From Adiantum capillus-veneris (lineage: Eukaryota > Streptophyta > Polypodiopsida > Polypodiales > Pteridaceae), in contig CM043964.1 of NCBI GenBank assembly GCA_014529385.2, forward strand, positions 8,939,497 to 9,003,496: 64,000 nt of DNA. The letters are read 5' to 3'. The notes beneath the pieces are model-generated. The model made no database searches. It worked only from the letters and a program-made list of their open reading frames with translations, and was not told where the DNA came from. This document shows positions 53,587 to 64,000 of this stretch, one piece after another. A program made the translations under genes and the position numbers. Positions within the stretch are counted from its first letter, which is position 1, and each line of letters begins with the position of its first letter.

Positions 53587-56203
53587 ATTAAGAACCTCGA
53601 AGTTCAAGTCTTTAATGTGAAGGTGATAGTAAACTTTCATGTTATGCCAGCTTTCTTGTTGTTGGACAAGGAGAAGATAGAAATTGGTGAAGTATTGCAG
53701 GTCTCGAGGAATATAAATGCTTCGAGCCGTTTAGAGAAACTTGAGGAGTTGATGCAACCTAATCAAGAATTTCCAAAAAAGAATAAGGTGATTCAAAATA
53801 TGTTGAGTACTGATTTGACACAATGAGAAAGAAGGGAGTACATAACAATGCTGGACAAGATTCCTAATCTTTTCATCACTTCATATCAAGAAATAAAGGG
53901 TTTTGTTGGATATCCTATGAAGATTGAATTAGTCAAAGGGGCAAAGCCAATAAGCCAGAAATTAAGAAGGATAGGTAAGGAGTGAATGAATGCGTTAAAG
54001 GAAGAGGTGGACAAACTTTTGGATGTAGGGTTCATTGTGCTAGTTGATAATGCTAAATGGGTGAGCCTTGTAGTGGTCACTCCAAAGAAAGATGGGTGTT
54101 TGAGAGTTTGTGTTGATTATAATCCTTTAAATGCAGTGACCAATAAATATCCTTATCCTTTACCTTTCATTGATCAAATTTTAGATACAGTGGCTGGCTT
54201 TGAAAGATACAGTGTTTGTGATGGTTATTCACGATATTTTCATCTTATCCTTGCTCCTAAAGACCGAAAAAAGCTACTTTTATCACTCCATGGGGTTGGT
54301 GATGCTTTTTCTACTTTCCTTTTGGGTTCACAAATGGACCTGGAGCTTTTGAAAGAAAAGTGGATTGGTTCCTTACCTCGTTTCTTAGAAAGTTTGTCAA
54401 AGGATTCACAAATGATTTTTGTGTATACAGTTCAAGGAAAGAGCATGTTCAAAATCTTGAAATGACTTTTGCAAGTATGATGAATGCAAGGGTCAGTTAA
54501 ACCCTAAGTATCATTTGGTGCAGCAAAGGGTGAAGCTTCTTGGACATGTGATTTTAGGAAATAGGATAGAAGCAGATCCAAAGAAAGTGGAAGCTTTGTT
54601 ATTGCTTTCATCTCCAAAGGATACAAGACAATTGGCCACTCTCATACAGAAGATTAAATATTTGTCTTGATTCATACCTTTGGCATCACAATTATTCTAT
54701 CCATTGCAGCAAAAGCGGTTAAGAATGATCCATTGGAGTGGACACGTGTCTATGAAGATGTTTTTGACAGAGTCAAAGAAGTTTTGAGTACACTACCCAT
54801 TATGCAAGCTTCTGACTGGGAAAAGGAGTTTTATGTTAACCCATCAGTGGGAGATGATGCCATTGGGGCCATGTTGTTGCAAAGGGAGAAGGAATCTCAG
54901 TATATGAAGCCTGTTCATTATGCTAGAAGAGTGAAGACACCTCATGAAAGAGATTACTCTGAAATTGAATTGGTGTTGACTAGTATGGTTTATGCTTGTA
55001 GACGATTCAAACATTACTTGTTGCAAAAGTTGTTCACTTTTATCACCAGTTATTCATTGCTTCCTCGGCTATTTAATAATTCAAATATATCAAAAACAGT
55101 GGGTTATTGAACTTTGAGAGTTTCAGTTCATCTTTTTGGTAGAAGAGAGTACTCCGTCTACCCTGGCAAATTTACGCACTTATAAGGAGACTCCTATTTT
55201 GGTTAAGGAAGAGGTGGTGCAAAGGAATAATGTTGAAACTCTTACCATAGCCAATGCTTCACTAATATTTTGATGGCTCTTATCAAAGAAGTCATGATGC
55301 TGCTTCATCAGGAATTGTCATTTATGATTTACAAGAAAACCTTGTAGGGAAACAAGGGCTCAAACTGGATGCAGAAAGTAACAATGAAGAAGAGTACATG
55401 GCTCTTGAAGGTGTCTTGCACATCTGTTTACAATTAAGAATTAGACGTCTAAAAATCAAAGGAGATGCCTTGTTGGTCATGAAGCAAGAATTTGGCGTAT
55501 GGAAGAATAAGAATCCTAAACTCAAAAATTTATGCTTCAAGGTGAAATCGTCACTCAAAAAGTTTAAAGCATGGAGTTTCCAGCATATTGAGAGGTCTCC
55601 AAATGAAAAATCTCATGATGCTTCCCAAGAAATGATCACTTGTGTGTTTGTGTTGAAGGCTAGTGCCCCTTTATATCATGGAAGGGAGTTGTTATCAATG
55701 GGGGTGGATTTTCAATTGACAGGTGTTTTACCTGAAGATCTACCATCCTCAAAAAGTACGCTTTTATAGGAAGGGCTAGAAAGTATAAAATGATTGATGA
55801 TGTGCTTTACATGAAAGGAAGTGATTTAGTATTGCATCGTGTGTCCTGAAAAGAGGAAATCTACAATATTTTGGAAGAAAATCATGAGGCAGCTTGTGGC
55901 AGCTATTTTTCCATGAAGATTACATTCCATAAGATTTTGCAAGAAGGCTATGTGTGGCCAAGTATCCAGCGGGACGTTAACCATTGGTGCAAGTCTTGTT
56001 TATCTTGTCCAAAAATGGGGAAAAGAATTTTGAATCCTGAATTACAAAAGAAAATTCTAGCTTTTGATGTGTTTGGAAAATGGGGTCTTGATGCTATTGG
56101 ACTCTTGGCCATGACTAGCAAAAGAAATGCTTACATTCTGACAATAGTGGATTATTTGTCGTGTTGGACAGAAGCCAAAGTTGTCAAACATATTACTAGT
56201 AAG
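53587..56203 (+). pseudogene. Ty3/gypsy A protease end, RT, two RNase H domains, integrase start
   Basis: Protease end: LEVQVFNVKVIVNFHVMPA. RT: VDKLLDVGFIVLVDNAKWVS, CLRVCVDYNPLN and DGYSRYFHLILAPKD, then frame changes near 54285 and 54350. The catalytic segment reads FTNDF instead of F-(I/V)-DDF, so one Asp is replaced by Asn. RNase H: KEFYVNPSVGDDAIGAMLLQ. Second RNase H: YFDGSYQRSHDAASSG (about 55266), NNEEEYMALEGVL, KGDALLVMKQ. Integrase: WCKSCLSCPKMGKR and WGLDAIGLL, then copia D begins at 56204. The order and YVNPSVG motif resemble element C, so both are dual-RNase-H Tat-like. It continues gag 34257-35180. Confidence 0.88.
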
Positions 56204-57720
56204 TGTTGGAATTAGGGTTGCAGGGAAACACACACAGCTTGGAGAAGATGAAGGAAGATCAAGGCACACAATAGAGAGTATAATACTTAGTGTGCAATGG
56301 AAAGATCGATAGCCCTAGAGTGATGGGCGTATATACAACGCATGGGGGAAAAACCTCCTAAAGAGGGAAAAAATGCCCTGGCGGTCCTAGTGTGTCTACA
56401 CACATTACTACCACATGTATATGGTAACAAATCCCCCCTGGATTCATGCGGTGAATGAGAGCTAGCACATGACTAAAGGAAAGTGCCATGCCCTAAGGAC
56501 ATGATAATCACACAAAGGGGAGTAAGCCCAAAGCTTTGCAAAAAGCTTCAAGGTTCTCACGAGACAATGCCTTTGTGAAAAGATTTGCAAGGTTGTCCTC
56601 TGTTGGCACTTAAGACAAGCTAATCTCTCCTGCTAAGAGCCTCTCCTTGACATAGTGGTAGTGCACCTCATTGTGCTTTGTGTGATCATGAGAAACTGGG
56701 TTCCTCGCAAGTGCTAATGTACTCAGACTATTAGTGGAGATAGTGTTGGCAGTGTCCTGTCTAACACCCAAATCACTCATAAGGTGTCTCAGCCATACAC
56801 ACTCAACCATAGCTGTGAAGAAAGCCCAGTCCTCAGCCTCATATCTAGAAGTGGCCACAGTAGGTTGCTTTTTGATCATCCATGATATACATAAACTCTC
56901 AAGCATGAAATAAAAACCACTTGTGGACACTCATGTGTCAAAACAACCAACCCAATTTGAGTCCGAAAAAGCATGTAAGTCTGGCGACAATGATCCCCCC
57001 GGGCTATGCATAAATTTGTTGATTTGTGAGACTGCAAACTGAATATCCAGCCTCGTGCTGCATACATAAATGAGGCATCCAATAGCACTTTGGTAAAGAT
57101 TGACAGTTGCAAGATCACCACCATCATGAAGACTCAATTTCAAACCTGTTTCCATGGGAGTGGTGATAGGTTTGCAATCCTCAAGTCCAAACCTACATAG
57201 CAATGTCTCTATGTAACTTTTTTGACACAAGGCAATACCACCATCACACTGCTTAAACTGTATACCAAAGTAATGATGCAACAACCCCAAATCTTTCATC
57301 TTGAAAGTAGCATTCAAAACAGCCTTAAATTCAGCAATATGTCTCTCATTTGGTCTAGTTATTAGCACATCATCTACATAAAGAACCATAATGAGAAGTA
57401 CATCACCCTCATGCTTTACATACAATGTGCTTTCTGTTGGACTATTACGAAAGCCTCGTTTGACCAAATGAGTGTTAGATTTCTGATACCAAGCACGAGG
57501 AGATTGCTTCAACCCATACAAAGCCTTCTTACATCTACATACTTTGTCCTCTTGTCCTTTCTTACGTTACATAAAATTCCTCAAATATGTCACCACTCAA
57601 GAAAGCAATAACAATGTCAGATTTATGGACATCCCAACCAAAACGAGTTGCTGATGCACATAGAAAATGCATAGTATTCACACAACAAGTGGGAGCAAAA
57701 GTCTCTTCATAATCTATGTC
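56204..57720 (-). mobile_element. Truncated Ty1/copia element D
   Basis: LTR 56204-56429 (226 bp, same family as copia 1), then a polypurine tract on the minus strand (56430-56440, CAGGGGGGATT), RNase H and RT. Sequence matching copia 1 stops at 57720 within RT, so the 5' LTR, gag and integrase are missing. It is inserted in the integrase of element A; no right-hand target copy can be found because of the truncation. Confidence 0.92.
56610..57720 (-). pseudogene. copia D RT and RNase H
   Basis: 57747-57562 gives the DIVIAFLSGDIFEEFYV block. 57521-56931 gives MYGLKQSPRAWYQKSNTHLV, the catalytic LYVDDVLITRP and GLEDCKPITTPMET. 56930-56610 gives the RNase H (ISWMIKKQPTVATS, EAEDWAFF, TNSLSTLALARN). 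In the latter, ED/TNS replace EAEY and TDS of copia 1, so at least one catalytic acidic position is altered. Confidence 0.88.
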
Positions 57721-58062
57721 ATAAAATATAATATCTAAGTTTACCAAATGATTTTCTCATATTAAACTGATCACTTAGTATGGGAAGATAAAAGGGGAAC
57801 AAGAGTTAGTATATATATATGTGCTTCTAGATCTATCTCAACAGGGAACCGAAAGAAGAAACGGTTGCATCTCTATAGGGGTTTCAAAGGAGATAGTCTA
57901 CCAAAGAAAATGCATAGTATTCACACAACAAGTGGGAGCAAAAGTCTCTTCATAATCTATGTCATAAAATATAATATCTAAGTTTACCAAATGATTTTCT
58001 CAGATTAAACTGATCACTTAGTATGGGAAGATAAAAGGGGAACAAGAGTTAGTATATATATA
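57663..58062 (+). repeat. ~243-bp tandem duplication spanning the D truncation point
   Basis: GAAAATGCATAGTATTCACA and the following ~155 bases recur starting at 57906. Both copies include the end of copia D and the adjoining ATAAAATATAATATC sequence, so the duplication happened after the truncation. The second halves are diverged. Confidence 0.85.
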
Positions 58063-58735
58063 CCAAAGAGCAATGTGCAATAAGTTCTTCTAGATTGACC
58101 TCAGCAAGGGACCAAGAGGAGATATGGTTACATCTCAAAAGGGTTCCAAATGAAGGTACTCTATCAAAGAGCAACGTGCATCTAATTGAGCTTAAAAGAC
58201 CTTAGGGTTAGCTTCATTAAAGACCTCCAAAAGTTAGTGTTAAAAAGTCATTTTACCTTTTCCAAGCTAGGGCTAGCCTTGAGGTGGGAATCATATCCAA
58301 GCATGAGGTGCTAAGACGCTTAAAGTGTTTGTGGGAACCTTGCCCAAAGCTTGAGGTGATTTTTATGCTTAAATGACTAATGTTTTTGAAATGTTAAATT
58401 CAAAGATAAGTTCTCAAGAGTCATGAATATCCATGCTTGATTGACTAAGACTTGAAGTATTCAATTCAAAACAAATGACGTAGAAGCATAAAAGACACAT
58501 GCTTGCTTGATTGAATAAGTCCTTGAAGTATTCCATTCAACCAAATGACTTACCAAGCATAAAAGAAACATGTTCAAATGATCCTCCACATGTGGCCCTC
58601 ATGATGTGCTTAAATGTCATTGGTTAGATTCTAAAGGGGTCCAATGAGAATTTAAATACATAAAAATAAATGATAAATTTCTTTCTCTCAAAGAAGAAAA
58701 AGAGGACACGTGTCCAAATGAAATAACAAAATAAT

Positions 58736-58788
<53 letters not shown>

Positions 58789-59522
58789 GTATACCAAGCA
58801 TGAGGGAGGGGGGTATACTCTCCCACACACACACACACACACATTCTCTCATTGTGTGGAGTGCAAAAAAAATTCAAGAGCTCCATCTACTTCTCCAAGT
58901 TTATTGAGAAGTGGAGAGCCTACACCAACACTCCTGGCTATGGAATGCAAATCCAACCAAAAGCCATGCTTCAATGCTTAAGCTTTCCATCTTCTTCATA
59001 TTCATTACTATGATATTATGATATGCTAAGCAAGAAGAGTGATGATAAGTAAGGAACTATTTCTTTCTCCTATGGAATGTTTCTTCTTTCTCTTCCCTAC
59101 CGTCATTCCCTGCTAGCTCTCTCCACCTTCGAAGGTGTTTGAGGCCTTGGGACTGAGGCTTGGGATAGTTAATTCTTTTTCCCAAGTTTCTGTTAAGCTC
59201 ATGATGCATGAATATTTCCATCCTCATAGCATTATCAAGGTCACGAGGAACACAAATATTGTATTGTAACAAAGTCTGTCTTGATGGGATAATCTATAAT
59301 ACAACTCCTTTTGGAGGAGGGGTTGGCTCCAAGTAAATTCAGTCCTCATCTATTGTCATGTTCTCCAATACTCTCTCTCTTGCAAAATTATTGTTCATTC
59401 CAAATTAATTATGTTTATATTGCTACCATCAATTAAGTTCCCCCTCCAAGTTCTCAAAGTAATCTCAAAAAAATGCTCACTCTAATTCTCTTAATTCTGC
59501 TATTTAGGCCATTCCCATTACA
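58063..59522 (+). repeat. LTR region of retroelement F (start not defined)
   Basis: Ends …CCCATTACA at 59522 just before a primer site. (GA)n at 58739-58785, (CA)n at 58823-58842. I could not find the TG start or a second LTR, because the right part of F lies beyond copia E and the window. No genes. Confidence 0.5.
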
Positions 59523-59523
59523 T

Positions 59524-59535
59524 TGGTATCAGAGC
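59524..59535 (+). promoter_or_regulatory. Primer binding site of F, initiator-Met tRNA
   Basis: TGGTATCAGAGC one base after the LTR end CA. Confidence 0.85.
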
Positions 59536-59545
59536 ATTTGGTTTC

Positions 59546-59959
59546 TCTTTCCTTGATTATGAAGAGAGGTCCTTATGTAGCCTATTAATGGTTGATTTTG
59601 TTAATTATATTAGGGTAAGTGGGATTGGGATCTATTATCGGTTTTATGGAGCCCACTATGTGGGATATGGTGCACACCGCGGGAGATTTCTTCTTAATAA
59701 TGGACTCTTCTTTGACTTGCCGGATTTACCATTATTGAGCCATAAGAAGTCCAAAAGGAGCTATCCCTTGGCAACTTTGCTATGCTAGGCCCACTCCACT
59801 ACTCTTTATAATTAATCCTTTCGAGCCGTGGGTGTAGATACTTAAGTGCTTATTTTCAAAGGCTAAGAGGAGTAGAAACTAAGGTTTTGAGTTGCCAAAT
59901 AATACACTAAGTAAACACATACATATAATTAGCATGGCTGACAAAACGAAGAGAGTAGA
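59546..59959. other. Leader of retroelement F
   Basis: A 66-codon frame (59588-59788) is open but unlike any gag. Nothing else recognised between the primer site and the gag start. Confidence 0.4.
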
Positions 59960-61370
59960 ATGAACATTGATAACTTTGATTTTGCACATGAAGGTGCTAA
60001 TGATGATGCCCCCATGTTTGTTAATTATCTTGTTACTAGGTTGCAACAATCTATGGGCAACCTCGCTTTGCAAGACAAAGTTACTCAAAAACTTCGCGCT
60101 TATGGGATTTCCTTTCCTCTCCAAGAGGAGAGTGAGAGGCCTCTTGATGAGACCCTCAAAAGAAGACTCTCTGCCATACGAGAGGAGGAATCCAAAGATC
60201 AAGAAAGTAATGAATCCCTAAGTTCCTCCGAAGATGTGGCTCCACAAAGAAGGTGGACTAAACGATCGTCAACTCCTCCCAGGAGGAAACGGTTAACCCA
60301 TAGTGCTTCTCCTTGTCACTCCAAAAGGGAAGAGAGGAAACAAAGGAAGAAAAGGGAAAGAAATAGGTCACCCTCTTCTCCTTCTTCTTCACCTTCCTCC
60401 TCTATCGATGAAAGATATGGCTATTCTCCTAGAGAAATCAAGAGGGGAGGACATCACAAATCTTACCATGCATGTTGAAAGTCACAAAAGCTAAAGAAGT
60501 TCAAAGAGCGAGGAAAGAGTATCTCTTTTGTCACCTATGATGGCACCTTTGGTGCCACCAACAAAGTATTGGCCTTCATCCAACAATTTGATGAGACCTT
60601 TGGAAACAAGGGCTTCATGGAGTCCTCCAAGCTACACCATGTAGCTATGCACTTCCAGAAATCTACTCGTCAATGGTGGGCTAGCCTTCATGGCAACGAA
60701 GGGCCCCAAAGACATAGAAAACTCTATGAGTTTCCATCATGAAGCAATTTCTTGCAATACAAAGGACAAAGTGCTCACCAAACGGTGGAGTTTGAAGCTA
60801 CTCTTAAATGAGCCTATCGACAAATATGTAGACAAGTTTTGCGGTTTACATGTCAAAGCTACAGTCTTTCAAAGGATAAACTTTGTCAAACAAAAGTAGC
60901 AATTTTGTGTGGTATTACCTGAAGAAAGGGCCGAGTATGTCAACTCACAACAGCCTAGAACTACGACCGAAGCCATCCACCACACTATGGTTGCTTCAAG
61001 GATCAATTTCCAACAAGGGATGACAGTAAATTTCAAGCCCATGGAAAACAAGTATCAAAATGAATCTAAAGGGAAGAGAAATGCTCAAAACTCTTCCCAA
61101 GGCAACACCAACACCAAAAACAACAAGGCCAAGGAGAGAAGAGTTTACAAAGGTAAAAACAAACTCTCTCATGAAGAGCTTGAAGATTTTCACAAGGACC
61201 AAAAGTGTTAAAAGTGTGGGGAGCAAGGACATGGCTATCATTCTTGCCCCAAGAAAAATGCTTGCAATGAGACTCCTAGGGCTTCCACCATCAGAGCTCC
61301 AAAAGAAAGAGGATTCTCATTGCAAAGGATCATCTCTCTCCTATGCTTAGGGAAAGGTAAGGGAGCATGA
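59960..61370 (+). pseudogene. Retroelement F gag
   Basis: Starts MNIDNFDFAHEGANDDAPM, ~425 bp after the primer site. A highly charged Ser/Arg-rich middle (PPRRKRLTHSAS, KREERKQRKKRER) precedes a TGA near 60476 where Arg fits. The same frame then gives the gag core VLAFIQQFDETFGNKGF … HFQKSTRQWWASLHG. A frame change near 60700 is followed by FHHEAIS … KRWSLKLLLNEPIDKYVDKF and finally C-stop-KCGEQGHGYHSC (61203-61247), a CCHC knuckle with a TAA at its second position. Copia E starts right after (61371), cutting F before protease. Likely Ty3/gypsy from the gag pattern. Confidence 0.75.
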
Positions 61371-61535
61371 TGTTACCATATACATATGGTAGTGCCTGCA
61401 TTGGATATACGCCCATCACTCTAGGGCTATCTATCTTTCCATTGCATACTAAGAAACACACTCTCTATTGTGTGCCTTGAGCTTCCTTCGTCTTCTCCAA
61501 GCTGTGTGAATTTCTCTGCAATCCTAATTCCAACA
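61371..61535 (+). repeat. 5' LTR of copia E, internally deleted
   Basis: TGTTACCATATACA … AATTCCAACA. 165 bp against 226-227 bp in the other copies; the missing ~60 bp lie in the U3 part after TGGTAGTG and include the conserved CCTCTTTAGGAGG stretch. Confidence 0.9.
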
Positions 61536-61537
61536 AT

Positions 61538-61549
61538 TGGTATCAGAGC
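61538..61549 (+). promoter_or_regulatory. Primer binding site of copia E
   Basis: TGGTATCAGAGC two bases after the LTR, a perfect initiator-Met match (copia 1 has one mismatch). Confidence 0.88.
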
Positions 61550-61897
61550 AGGTCACGTCCTCCCGGGCTTAGTCGCCAGCTGCTCCACCACACGCCTGCT
61601 CACTTTCTCTGATTTCAGTGAGCTTCGGCGAGCGCTCGCAGGTCGACAAATAATTTGGGAAAGCTAATAGAGCTTGGTCTGCTCAGAATTTTGATTTGGG
61701 CTCATTTCGGCCTCCGTTTCCACTACAGGCAGTAGTGCATAGGCTATTTCGTCATTTTGTGCAGAATTTTTGTCAGTGCTGTTTTCTACATAATAGGTGC
61801 CTTATAGTCTTCTACGGTATGTGCTATATAGCACAGGTTGTTCTTGCTCCATTTCTCCTATTTTCAGGCAGTTTTCACATCGGGTGCTGCATTTACC

Positions 61898-63605
61898 ATG
61901 GTTGGACAACAACAACACAGATGTGTTCAAGATGTTTGCTGCTGAGGACAGGTTGGATGGGAACAACTACCCTATGTGGGCTTATATGATGCAACATGTT
62001 CTTGTGTCAAAGGGCGTCTGGAACATTGTGCAGGGCATTGATGTACGTCCTGGTTCTGAGGATGTAGGCGATGTTGAGGATGCTGCAGGTCTTGCTTGCA
62101 AGGATTGCAGCTGTTAGAGTTGTTTTTCCTACGGCAGAACAAGCTCGTTGGATGTTAAGGATACACAGGCTCATGCATTGATTGCGTTGTCTGTGAAGCG
62201 CATCATTGTTCCTCACATCTGTTCAGCGAGATCTGCAAAACAGGCATAAGATATTCTAGCAGGTCTTTATGCAAGCCGCAATGAGGCTAAAATTTCTTTG
62301 CTGTGTAAAGAGCTGGAGTTGAAGATTATGCATGAGGAAGATGATATGGACACTTTCCTTGCTAGTGTCAAGGATATCAATGAGCAACTTATTTCTGCAG
62401 GTGAAGTTATTTCAGACAATTCCCTTGTGCAGACTTTTCTTGATGCCTTACCAGATTCTTACCAGACTTTTGCTAGTACTTGGAGACTTATGACCCAAGG
62501 AAATCCAAAAGTTGTCAAGTTTGATGCATTATGCACATTGCTATTGCAAGAGTCACTTTCCAAAAAAAACAGGACTAGACAGCATGCAATTGAACAGGCT
62601 TTTATTGCTTCTCAAAGAAAGGGTGGTAATAGCAATGCAGCCACTTCTTATGGTTCTGCTGCAAGTGGCAAAAATTCTGTTCCTAATGCTTCTGCTGGCA
62701 GCAATTCGTCTGGCAATTCTGGTGATAAGGGAAAAAAGAAGATGTGTTGCCATTATTGTAAAGCCAATGATCACTTGATCAAGTCATCTCCTAAGTTGAA
62801 GTCCAAAGAGGCTAAGAAGAAAGAGGGTTGTTCCACTGCAAATGCTGGTTCCACTACAAATGCAGCCATTGTTGAGTCTTCTGTGAAAGGAGACTGTGTT
62901 GCTGATGTTGATGCAAAATGGGCTTTTAGCACAGAGTGCACTTACAATCTTGTTGTCCATGATGCATGCTTGTCAGTTACTGCTGCAGATTCACATGTGT
63001 GGTATTTCGACAGTGGTTCTACAAAGCACATCACCTCACATCATGAATTGTTTACCTCTCTCGAGTCTGTCCCTCATCGGAATTCAGTCACTTGTGCCAA
63101 CAACGCCTCTTATCCAGTTCAGGGAGTTGGAAAGATTGTGCTCACTGCTGCTAATGGCAGTTCCTTCACACTTGTTAATTCACTTTATGTACCTTGGATC
63201 AAGAAGAATCTCTTGTCTGTATCCGTACTTGCTAGACTTGGACTTGTAGTCAAATTTGTGGATGACAGATGTACAGTTCATGATCTCAGTTTTGGTGATG
63301 AAATTGTTGCATCTAGGCTTTTGTTCCGTGGGCTATATAAGCTCACTTTGTATGACAAGTGTAGAAAAAATTTTGCAAATACTGTTGCAGATTCAAGGGC
63401 TATTTCAGATGCAAAACTTTGGCATGCACGTTTTGGTGATCTAAATTTTGCCAGTTTGCTGCGTTTACAGAAATCTGAGATGGTTGCTTCTTTGCCGCCT
63501 CTTGAAGCACCTGTCAAAGATGTTTGTGAAGGTTGTATTTTGGGTAAGATGCAGCGTTCTAAATTTCCAAAGGATGGTTCAGTTCGGGCCACATGCAGGT
63601 TGTAG
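61898..63605 (+). pseudogene. copia E gag-protease
   Basis: The ATG at 61898 corresponds to the copia 1 start, but an extra G a few bases later shifts the frame. A second single-base insertion near 62094 and a lost G near 62147 break the N-terminal third. From 62298 the frame is open for 435 codons: ITSAGEVI-like gag end, the knuckle CHYCKANDHLIKSS (last Cys changed to Ser), protease WYFDSGSTKHIT and the GAG-pre-integrase LWHARFGDLN … CEGCILGKMQ. It stops at TAG 63603-63605 where copia 1 has CAG (22667-22669). Confidence 0.9.
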
Positions 63606-64000
63606 CTTGTGCATAGTGACGTTTGTGGGCCCATGCAAACTCCGTCCTTGGGCAATTACCTGTACTTCATGACTTTCATTGATGATTACTCCAGGCATGC
63701 ATGGGTATTTCTGCTTAAAGCGAAGTCCGAAGTTTTTATGTGCTTCAAACAATTTCTGGGTATGGATGAAAATGTCTCCAAATGTACTATGGGCACCCTC
63801 CGTTCCGATCGAGGGGGGAAGTATATGTCTCATGAATTTAATGCATTTGTGGCTAGTCGTGGTATAAAACACCAATGTACAGTGCCTTATACACCTTAGC
63901 AAAATGGTGTTGCTGAGAGAAAAAATAGGTCACTTACGGAAATGGCACGATGTATGGTCAAAAGTCAATCTTTGCCGCATTCTTTTTGGCTTCAGGCCAT
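63606..64000 (+). pseudogene. copia E integrase (partial, window edge)
   Basis: HSDVCGPMQTP, TFIDDYSRHAWVF and LRSDRGGKYMSHEF give the first two catalytic Asp residues. A TAG at 63897-63899 interrupts the TP-stop-QNGVAERKNR segment; copia 1 has CAG there (22373-22375 on the plus strand). The Glu of the DDE triad follows. The frame runs off the window. Confidence 0.9.

Larger units (their letters stand above)
61371..64000 (+). mobile_element. Ty1/copia element E (runs off the window)
   Basis: Plus-strand relative of copia 1 and D. LTR 61371-61535, primer site 61538-61549, gag-protease, and integrase to the window end. Inserted next to the F zinc-knuckle region. RT, RNase H and the 3' LTR lie beyond 64000. 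Confidence 0.92.

Overview
This looks like a transposon-saturated piece of a large land-plant nuclear genome. The evidence is a CACTA (En/Spm) DNA transposon encoding a TnpD-type transposase with DUF4218 and DUF4216-like parts, Ty1/copia and Ty3/gypsy elements primed by initiator-Met tRNA (TGGTATCAGAGC), Ty3/gypsy elements with a second, plant-type RNase H (Tat-like), and a plant-like SKP1 homologue. Very long CT/GA, GT and poly-G/C tracts are frequent. I cannot name the species. A fern, lycophyte or other large-genome plant is possible, but that is a guess. Only one plausible intact host-type reading frame was found (SKP1-like, 9801-10175); everything else that codes is transposon-derived and mostly broken.

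Layout. 1-5368: copies of a ~487 bp LTR family (called T), including an LTR whose first half is inverted, with non-coding interiors. 5369-16270: a second LTR family (G) present twice in opposite orientation as the arms of a ~2.15 kb inverted repeat (6441-8632 and 11214-13356). The 2.6 kb loop carries the SKP1-like frame and a LINE-like remnant; G-element orphan ORFs lie at 13789-15900. 16848-28484: an 11.6 kb CACTA element on the minus strand with exact ends, TSD AAT and two genes with recognisable introns. It is interrupted inside its transposase by a 4.9 kb Ty1/copia element (20034-24955, TSD GTCCG). 28485-34256: remnants, including a truncated TIR element, LINE-like and gag-like scraps, and a foldback element.

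34257-56203 is a five-layer nest. Ty3/gypsy element A (+) is split by Ty3/gypsy B (-, 35389-53586). B is split in its RNase H by Ty3/gypsy C (+, 38612-49322, TSD CTGG). C is split in its RNase H by a foldback element (about 45126-46857), which is itself split by a TIR element (45168-46503). A is also cut at its integrase by a truncated minus-strand copia (D, 56204-57720). 57721-61370 holds the LTR end, primer site and gag of another retroelement (F). 61371-64000 is the left part of a plus-strand copia (E) of the same family as the 20-25 kb copy and D, running off the window.

The most striking global signal is how the retroelement genes have died. Long reading frames stay in register but carry many nonsense codons, overwhelmingly TAG where the family has CAG. 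Comparing the copia copies inside this window shows CAG in one copy and TAG in the other, in both directions. This fits deamination of methylated CHG cytosines. Element-specific oddities include an extra ~370-codon ORF downstream of integrase in B and a zinc-knuckle ORF upstream of gag in C.
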